This document shows, piece after piece, positions 1-5,011 of a stretch of DNA of 5,944 bases. Source of the stretch: Thermotoga sp. (GTDB lineage Bacteria; Thermotogota; Thermotogae; B21-G9); assembly GCA_003641545.1 (NCBI GenBank), contig QNAU01000084.1, positions 1 to 5,944 of the forward strand. The letters run 5' to 3'. Each line of letters begins with the position of its first letter. Position 1 is the first letter of the stretch. Position numbers and translations under genes: made by a program. Under the pieces are notes generated by a model. That model was not told the DNA's origin. It saw only the letters and a program-made list of their open reading frames with translations, and searched no databases.

Positions 1-55
1 AAGCTGTTATTCTTCTCAACACTTCGGAATCATCGATGATCAACACCTTCTTCAT
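1..55 (-). CDS. Response regulator, receiver domain N-terminus (partial, cut by left edge)
   Basis: Only the first 18 codons are present, reading MKKVLIIDDSEVLRRITA. This is the classic start of a CheY-like receiver domain: a short lysine-rich lead, hydrophobic beta-strand 1 (VLII), the acidic pair D8-D9 that helps bind Mg2+, then Ser and the start of helix 1. In this family the phosphate acceptor Asp lies about 45 residues further on, outside the window. The ATG sits 2 bases after the stop of the DUF2344 gene and follows a strong GGAGGG site with 6-base spacing, so the start is secure. Whether this is a stand-alone CheY-type protein or carries a DNA-binding, HD-GYP or GGDEF output domain cannot be told here. 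No sensor kinase gene is in the window. Confidence 0.85.
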   Translation of the reverse strand, partial: MKKVLIIDDSEVLRRITA

Positions 56-57
56 CT

Positions 58-660
58 TTATCCCTCCAAGATCTTACTCACAGGTTCCATATTTCCGTTG
101 AAAGCTTCGGTACATATGAAAAGTACCATTCCACCGGTGGAATTGGGATCCACCAACCTGTCAGGTCTCACCAACCTCTCTTTCTCGGTTAAATATTCTA
201 TCATAAAGAACTTATCGGTTTTTTTAACATGGTATCCCACTACCGCTTTTTTGTTCAAATCAACCATCAATTCCTCATCCGCTTCAACGATGATCCTGAA
301 AGAATAATATTCTATCGATCGTAGGATCTCTCCCTTCTTCATGGGTTTCATCGCAACCATCTCCAAACCCCGAGGAGCATATCTGTTGAAGTTTCGAACG
401 AGTTCATCCATCTTCGTTTCACCCAGAAGTTCGGGGGAAAGTCTCAGCTCAAAATACCCTGCAAGATCGATGACACCGGTCGGAATGGCAATCGGGAAAC
501 TCATCTTCGGTCTCGGATGGTATCCCTTGGTGAACCATAACGGGAAATTTGCCCTCCTCATCGTTCTCTCGATTGCCCTCATGTATTCCATTTGAGATAG
601 GAATCTCAACATGTGTTTCTTCTTCACCTTCGCACCGGCAGTTATGTAATCCACATCCAT
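58..660 (-). CDS. DUF2344 / TIGR03936 radical SAM-linked protein
   Basis: This 200-residue soluble protein matches the DUF2344 (PF10105, TIGR03936) family. The hallmark block spans residues 18-63: LRFLSQMEYMRAIERTMRRA, then a segment reading FTKGYHPRPKMSF, then AIPTGV. This corresponds to the family pattern 'RFLSHLDlmRalerAlRRA..P...S.GFnPhPr.sfa.pLp.Gv'. The family is known mostly as the partner of, or a C-terminal fusion to, a B12-binding-domain radical SAM protein (TIGR03960), and its biochemical role is not settled. Here the His of the usual LSHLD motif is Gln (LSQME), and no radical SAM gene is in the window. The ATG at 660 lies 4 bases after the rsmB stop. An AAAGGG element 10 bases upstream is a modest ribosome binding site, so coupling to rsmB is likely. 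Family assignment is firm; function is open. Confidence 0.88.
   Translation of the reverse strand: MDVDYITAGAKVKKKHMLRFLSQMEYMRAIERTMRRANFPLWFTKGYHPRPKMSFPIAIPTGVIDLAGYFELRLSPELLGETKMDELVRNFNRYAPRGLEMVAMKPMKKGEILRSIEYYSFRIIVEADEELMVDLNKKAVVGYHVKKTDKFFMIEYLTEKERLVRPDRLVDPNSTGGMVLFICTEAFNGNMEPVSKILEG
62..67 (-). promoter_or_regulatory. Shine-Dalgarno site of the response regulator gene
   Basis: On the minus strand GGAGGG lies 6 bases before the ATG at 55, inside the last codons of the DUF2344 gene. It fixes the start of the truncated response regulator and suggests coupled translation. Confidence 0.75.
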
Positions 661-664
661 TCTT

Positions 665-1951
665 TCACTGCCCTTTCACCAAAACTGCATAATACATTGG
701 GGAGTAACCATCCTCCGGTAGGATCAAGGAACCGTAACCATCCCATCTATTTTTCACACCGAATCCATTCAACACTTTCGACAGGTTCATACTCTCCAAC
801 CCTTCATCCCTCATAACTTCCTTGATCACATTGGTGGTTTCATATTTACTCACCGTGCAGACGGAGTAGAGTATCTTCCCCCCATCTCTGAGTAGTTCCA
901 CCGCCTTTTTCAACAGATCTTTTTGGATCCTCGCCATTCTTTCAAAATCATCCCTTCTCAGCCTCAACGGGACTTCAGGATTCTTGTTTCCCGTCGCTAT
1001 GGAAGTGCACGGTGCGTCGAGAAGGATACGATCGAATTTAGAATCATCCGAATACTCCCTGACGTCCAGATTCATGAAATTCAGGCAGTTCAATCTTAGT
1101 CTATTTGAATTTTCCTTCACCAGCTCGAGTTTTTCCTTCGATATGTCCAAAGTTGTTATTTCACACTGACAATTCAAAAACTGTGCGATATGGGTCGCCT
1201 TTCCCCCCGGACCACTACACATGTCGAGAATTCTCTGTCCCATTTTCAGATCCATGAGATACGGCGCAAGCTGGGATGATTTGTCCTGAACGTAGAACAA
1301 ACCTTCCTCAAACTCCTCAGATTCCCCTATCCATTCACCGAGTTTTAAAACTTCCACACATTCCCTCGGAAAATCACAAATCCTGAGTTTCCACCCTTTC
1401 CTCTCCATCCTTCTCACAAACTCATTCACTTCCATCCTCGTGGTGTTAACCCTCAGAAAAATCTTTGCCCTTTCGTTGAGAAATTTGAGTGTCTTTTCCA
1501 GAATCTCTCCGTCCAATGATTCTTTCAAAACGTCGTAAAGATCGTCCGAAACCGAATAGATCACCGCTGGATCCTTCGGTTTCAATTCACCTTCCCTCAA
1601 AAATCTTCTGAGTATCGCGTTAACTAAGGATCTAAAATTTTTCACCTTCACGAGATCCACTATCTCGTTCACGACCGCATAATCTGGAATATCCATGAAG
1701 ATCAACTCGTACATTCCCATCCTGAGGATGTTCCTCACAGGGATCGGTATCTTTCTCCTTCTCAAAAATCTGTCTATCTGAAAATCGAGGTATCTTCTCT
1801 TCCTCAGAACTCCCCAGACTAACTCCTTGAAAAAAGCCCTGTCCTTTCGATCGACGACGGACAGGGCTCCCTCTTTCAAGGATTTATCCATCATTCCCCT
1901 TTTCTCAACCTCGTTCAAAACTTTCAGAGCGATCCTCTCGACATTTCTCAT
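665..1951 (-). CDS. rsmB: 16S rRNA (cytosine-C5)-methyltransferase RsmB (Sun/Fmu)
   Basis: This 428-residue cytoplasmic enzyme should transfer a methyl group from S-adenosylmethionine to C5 of 16S rRNA C967 (E. coli numbering). Residues 1 to about 125 form the NusB-like RNA-binding domain that separates RsmB from other NOL1/NOP2/Sun enzymes. The C-terminal Rossmann domain has motif I (LDMCSGPGGKATHIA, about 242-256), the ribose-binding acidic end of strand 2 (LDI, about 268-270), motif IV DAPCTS with Cys315, and motif VI YSVCTV with the expected nucleophile Cys365. Both cysteines needed for the covalent mechanism are present. Length matches the family. After DAPC the residues are TS instead of the common SG, and the RRHP-like stretch reads NKNPE, small variations that I think also occur in Thermotoga. 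The ATG overlaps the peptidase stop as ATGA, indicating coupled translation. Confidence 0.95.
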   Translation of the reverse strand: MRNVERIALKVLNEVEKRGMMDKSLKEGALSVVDRKDRAFFKELVWGVLRKRRYLDFQIDRFLRRRKIPIPVRNILRMGMYELIFMDIPDYAVVNEIVDLVKVKNFRSLVNAILRRFLREGELKPKDPAVIYSVSDDLYDVLKESLDGEILEKTLKFLNERAKIFLRVNTTRMEVNEFVRRMERKGWKLRICDFPRECVEVLKLGEWIGESEEFEEGLFYVQDKSSQLAPYLMDLKMGQRILDMCSGPGGKATHIAQFLNCQCEITTLDISKEKLELVKENSNRLRLNCLNFMNLDVREYSDDSKFDRILLDAPCTSIATGNKNPEVPLRLRRDDFERMARIQKDLLKKAVELLRDGGKILYSVCTVSKYETTNVIKEVMRDEGLESMNLSKVLNGFGVKNRWDGYGSLILPEDGYSPMYYAVLVKGQ

Positions 1952-2643
1952 CTCCTCTCACCGAATATACCAGCCAGAATCAGCATTCTGAGTAACTGCA
2001 AAATGGCGATGGCGGTTGCAGCAACGTACGTGAGTGCAGCCGCGGTCAGAACCTTCTTAACTGCTTTAAGCTCATCCTCAGGCATGGCAACGGTTGATTT
2101 TAGAAGTTTCAAAGCCCTGTTGCTCGCGTCTATTTCGACTGGAAGAGTCAACAGGGTGAACAGAACTACGAGTGAGAACAGAACTATTCCGATCCTCATC
2201 ATAAGCGGGTTGAAGAACAGCAAACCTATGAGGAATATTATCCATGCCAAACTTGATCCGACGTTCGCTACCGGCACCATGGCGTTCCTTATGACGAGAG
2301 GAAAGTAATTCTCGGCATGTTGGACGACATGCCCTATCTCGTGAGCAACCACCCCGAGTGCCGCCACCGAATCGCTTGAATACGTGCTTTGAGAGAGTCT
2401 GACGACCTTGTTCCTCGGATCGTAATGATCACTCAAGGTTCCAGATATCATCTCTATGTCCACATCGTATATGCCTTTCGCCATGAGAAGATTCCTCGCC
2501 AAAGTGTATCCAGTCAATCCGGTGATCGATTTGTATTTCGAATACTTCGAAAATGTCGAACTCACCAATATTTGAGCCCACAGTGCCAGGAGAAATGCAG
2601 GTATCAGAAGGATGATAGTTGGATCGTAGAAAAGAGGAAACAT
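1948..2643 (-). CDS. Membrane zinc metallopeptidase, Zn_peptidase_2 (YugP-like) family
   Basis: This is a 231-residue integral membrane protein. An N-terminal membrane segment (about 8-28) is followed by a soluble region with the family-typical DHYDPRNKVVRLS (about 72-84) and then the zinc motif HEIGH at 101-105 (H101, E102, H105). Further hydrophobic segments lie near 129-149, 151-168 and 200-225. The acidic PVEIDAS segment (E170, D172), right after the third membrane helix, is the likely source of the third zinc ligand. This layout matches PF04298 proteins such as B. subtilis YugP, whose substrates are unknown; a role in membrane protein turnover or stress is only a guess. The ATG is preceded by a near-perfect AGGAGGTGA. 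The gene follows bglA by 14 bases and overlaps rsmB by 4. Its pairing with rsmB recalls the fmt - Zn peptidase - rsmB order I remember from Clostridia. Confidence 0.9.
   Translation of the reverse strand: MFPLFYDPTIILLIPAFLLALWAQILVSSTFSKYSKYKSITGLTGYTLARNLLMAKGIYDVDIEMISGTLSDHYDPRNKVVRLSQSTYSSDSVAALGVVAHEIGHVVQHAENYFPLVIRNAMVPVANVGSSLAWIIFLIGLLFFNPLMMRIGIVLFSLVVLFTLLTLPVEIDASNRALKLLKSTVAMPEDELKAVKKVLTAAALTYVAATAIAILQLLRMLILAGIFGERR
1952..1962 (-). promoter_or_regulatory. Shine-Dalgarno site of rsmB
   Basis: The minus strand reads GGTGAGAGGAG directly before the ATG at 1951. GGTGA can pair with the 3' end of 16S rRNA at a normal distance, whereas the AGGAG touching the start codon is too close to serve. 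The site is built from the last codons (GERR) of the peptidase gene, whose stop overlaps the rsmB start. Confidence 0.55.
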
Positions 2644-2649
2644 TGGATC

Positions 2650-2658
2650 TCACCTCCT
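2650..2658 (-). promoter_or_regulatory. Shine-Dalgarno site of the zinc peptidase gene, fused to the bglA stop
   Basis: The minus strand reads TGAGGAGGTGA, in which the first TGA is the bglA stop codon and AGGAGGTGA is an almost complete match to the anti-Shine-Dalgarno complement. Six bases separate it from the ATG at 2643. It is among the strongest sites in the window and allows terminating ribosomes to restart. Confidence 0.75.
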
Positions 2659-4037
2659 CAATTTGGATTTTCTATTTTCCAGCCATCCATCAATTCCTCA
2701 TCGTCCTCGAATCCATTCTCAGATATCACCTCTTTGTACCAGTTGAAACTGGATTTTGGAATCCTTTCAAGAGTTCTGTAATCCGTGTAAAGCAAACCAA
2801 ACCTTTTGGAATAACCGTGTGCCCATTCGAAATTGTCCATCAAAGTCCAGACAAAGTATCCCCTGACGTCATGTCCCTCTTTGATCGCTTTGTGAAGCCA
2901 CCTCAAATGATCCTTGATGTATCTTATTCTCCTTCTGTCTTCAACCCTTCCATCCACCAACTCGTCCCTGTCTGCCATGCCATTCTCGGTTATGTAAACG
3001 GGCAATTCCTTGTAATTCCTCACCTTGACGATCGCTTCGTATATTCCTTTTGGATACACTTCCCATCCCATGTCCGTCTTTTCGAGATCACCTCCGACCC
3101 ACTCGAATCCTCCAAATTTTTCGGGATTACTTTTGACCAACACCCTCGAATAATAATTGACTCCCCAGAAATCCATTGGTTCAGATATGATCTTCATATC
3201 CTCTTCACCAATTTCGGGCATGTATCCCACGAATTCATACATCTTCGACAACTCATCTGGATACTTTCCACTCGCTATCGGTTCATGATACCACCCGTTC
3301 AGTATCTCATCCACCATCCTCGCGGATCTGATGTCATCCTCATTTTCAGACGCCGGGGAAACGATGTTCACAGCGTTGGCTATGCCAATTCTCCCACCTC
3401 TCACCTCTTCTCTCAGAATTTTTACACTTTTCCCGTGAGCCAGAAGAAGATTATGAGCCACACTCAGCGCTCTCTTAACTTCATTCCTGTACCCCGGTGC
3501 ATGTTCCCCCGTGACGTATCCGAGGAAAGATGAACAGAAAGGCTCATTCAACGTGATCCAGTTTTTGACCCTGTCACCGAGTCTTTTGAAAACCGTGTAA
3601 GAATACTTCTCGAACCAGTTCACCGTCTCGCGATTTTCCCAACCCCCATTTTCCTGAAGTGCCTGGGGAAGATCCCAATGATACAGCGTTGGAAATGGTT
3701 CTATTTCGTGCTTCAGAAGCTCATCAACGAGCTTGGAATAAAAATCCAACCCCTTTTCGTTGAGATTCTTCTTCCCATCTGGGAAGATCCTACACCACGA
3801 TATCGAGAATCTGTACGCTTTCACACCGAGCTCAGCCATCGATTCAACATCTTCTTTGTATCTGTGGTAGTGATCACATGCGACATCTCCATTCTCATCG
3901 TTGTGAATCTTCCCAGGTGTGTGTGAAAAGACATCCCATATGGATTTGCCTCTCCCATCCTCATCGACGGCTCCCTCTATCTGATACGCCGATGTCGCAA
4001 CTCCCCAGAGGAAATCCTTTGGGAATTCGTATCGCAC
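2658..4037 (-). CDS. bglA: GH1 beta-glucosidase (BglA-like), cytoplasmic
   Basis: This 459-residue (beta/alpha)8-barrel enzyme hydrolyses terminal beta-D-glucosyl (and probably galactosyl or fucosyl) residues with retention of configuration. It opens with FPKDFLWGVATSAYQIEG, the GH1 N-terminal signature. The acid/base is E165 in TLNEP and the nucleophile is E351 in YITENG. Sugar-binding residues visible include Q19, H120-W121, N164, N294-Y295, W397 and E404-W405. E404-W405 (NFEW) is typical of enzymes for unphosphorylated glycosides; 6-phospho-beta-glucosidases have Ser-type replacements there. There is no signal peptide, so substrates must be imported oligosaccharides, yet no sugar transporter or regulator is nearby. 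An acidic tail of about 15 residues (ending KIENPN) extends past the point where I recall Thermotoga BglA ending. I place the start at GTG 4037, not at an in-frame GTG at 4052, because GGGAGGTGA lies between them. Confidence 0.95.
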   Translation of the reverse strand: MRYEFPKDFLWGVATSAYQIEGAVDEDGRGKSIWDVFSHTPGKIHNDENGDVACDHYHRYKEDVESMAELGVKAYRFSISWCRIFPDGKKNLNEKGLDFYSKLVDELLKHEIEPFPTLYHWDLPQALQENGGWENRETVNWFEKYSYTVFKRLGDRVKNWITLNEPFCSSFLGYVTGEHAPGYRNEVKRALSVAHNLLLAHGKSVKILREEVRGGRIGIANAVNIVSPASENEDDIRSARMVDEILNGWYHEPIASGKYPDELSKMYEFVGYMPEIGEEDMKIISEPMDFWGVNYYSRVLVKSNPEKFGGFEWVGGDLEKTDMGWEVYPKGIYEAIVKVRNYKELPVYITENGMADRDELVDGRVEDRRRIRYIKDHLRWLHKAIKEGHDVRGYFVWTLMDNFEWAHGYSKRFGLLYTDYRTLERIPKSSFNWYKEVISENGFEDDEELMDGWKIENPN

Positions 4038-4041
4038 ATCC

Positions 4042-4050
4042 TCACCTCCC
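4042..4050 (-). promoter_or_regulatory. Shine-Dalgarno site that fixes the bglA start
   Basis: GGGAGGTGA on the minus strand overlaps the holA stop codon (TGA at 4044-4042). The GGAGG core ends 7 bases before GTG 4037, which is ideal spacing. The alternative GTG at 4052 lies upstream of this element and would put it inside the coding region with no good site of its own. An out-of-frame ATG also begins 2 bases before the chosen GTG. Confidence 0.75.
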
Positions 4051-5010
4051 ACGCTCCTCGATGTATTCCGCTATCTCCACGAGTCTCGTAACCATGATCC
4101 GAGGTTCATACTCGATCGTTCTGAACTCCCTTTGAATTTTCATCACTTTCATCAGTATATCGCAAAGAATACTCGAATCGTAGATGAGCAGATGATTTTT
4201 CGTCTTTCTATCCCCCAGTGGAAAACCCAGAAAACCGGCGAGTCTAAGTAATGGGATGGAAAGCTCTTTCGATATCCTCGAAATATCCACCCAACTGTAC
4301 CTTTGCTTTCTCTCGACCTTTGCAAGTATCCTGAACAACGTGATGAAATGTTCCCGAAGTGAATACAGAAGAAGTTGTATCGGTGTGTTCATGACCACTT
4401 CCGAACCTATTTCCGCCACCTTCCTCGGTTCACCTTCAGACACGAAGAACAGTAGATCGTCGAGTTTAGAGAATGTGTGCTTGTGAACGACCTCTTTCAC
4501 ATCCTCGACCGTTATCTCACCTTCTGAGAAGAGCAGGAGCTTCTCTATCTCGGATTTCAAAAGTTCAAGATCTGGACCAACGAGGATGTAAAGCAGTTCG
4601 AGAACATCTTTTTTAACCTTCCTTCCCTTCTCCGCGAAGACCTTCTCGATCAATTTCATCCATTCCTTCTTCTTCCAGGGTTTTGGAAGTGTGATTTCCT
4701 CTGAGTCAAATCCCTCGATTTCCTTCGACCGTTTCCCCGAATCCACGAACAGAAGTAAATTATCCTCATCCTTCAGAGCTTTCAACATCTCCAACAATTC
4801 TTTCCTTTTCTCCTTTTTCAAGGAATCGAAATTTTTGAGAAACAGGATCTTCATTTCGAATCCCTCGAATAGGGTCAGGTTCGAGAGTTCATCCACCAAC
4901 TCCGTATATTCGGAGTCGTTCGACAGATCTACAACTCTGAGATTTTCGTATTTTTCCGTGACCTCGTCTATTTTCACATCGGTGTTTTCACCGATTAGAA
5001 ACCTTACCAC
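4042..5010 (-). CDS. holA: DNA polymerase III subunit delta (clamp-loader wrench)
   Basis: The 322-residue protein is the delta subunit of the clamp loader, which opens the beta sliding clamp during loading onto primed DNA. Domain I (about 1-100) is AAA+-like but its loop FLIGENTDVK lacks a proper Walker A motif, as expected for delta, which does not bind ATP. The pair L47-F48 in NLTLFEG aligns with the hydrophobic wedge (L73-F74 in E. coli) that inserts into the clamp. Then come the PKPW segment (109-112), domain II with EIEKLLLF and ITVEDVKEVV (about 154-175), and an alpha-helical collar domain with YSWVDISRISKEL (238-250), LAGFLGF and NHLLIYD. These blocks resemble, from memory, the T. maritima protein. 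The start is GTG 5010, one base after the permease stop and 6 bases after AGGAGG. The TTG at 5025 is rejected. Confidence 0.92.
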   Translation of the reverse strand: MVRFLIGENTDVKIDEVTEKYENLRVVDLSNDSEYTELVDELSNLTLFEGFEMKILFLKNFDSLKKEKRKELLEMLKALKDEDNLLLFVDSGKRSKEIEGFDSEEITLPKPWKKKEWMKLIEKVFAEKGRKVKKDVLELLYILVGPDLELLKSEIEKLLLFSEGEITVEDVKEVVHKHTFSKLDDLLFFVSEGEPRKVAEIGSEVVMNTPIQLLLYSLREHFITLFRILAKVERKQRYSWVDISRISKELSIPLLRLAGFLGFPLGDRKTKNHLLIYDSSILCDILMKVMKIQREFRTIEYEPRIMVTRLVEIAEYIEERGR

Positions 5011-5011
5011 A

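Noticed and set aside
2429..2653. A 74-codon minus-strand frame overlapping the start of the zinc peptidase gene
   Set aside because: It shares the region with the real peptidase frame, which has a better-placed ribosome binding site and recognisable HEIGH chemistry. The alternative frame has no recognisable features.
2619..3533. A 304-codon open frame on the plus strand, opposite bglA and the start of the peptidase gene
   Set aside because: It lies almost wholly antisense to the clear GH1 gene, resembles no family I know, is full of His, Pro, Ser and Ile as expected of a reverse-complement shadow, and crosses two real genes.
2658..4037. 6-phospho-beta-glucosidase coupled to a PTS
   Set aside because: The NFEW motif (E404-W405) fits enzymes for unphosphorylated glycosides, and there are no PTS genes nearby.
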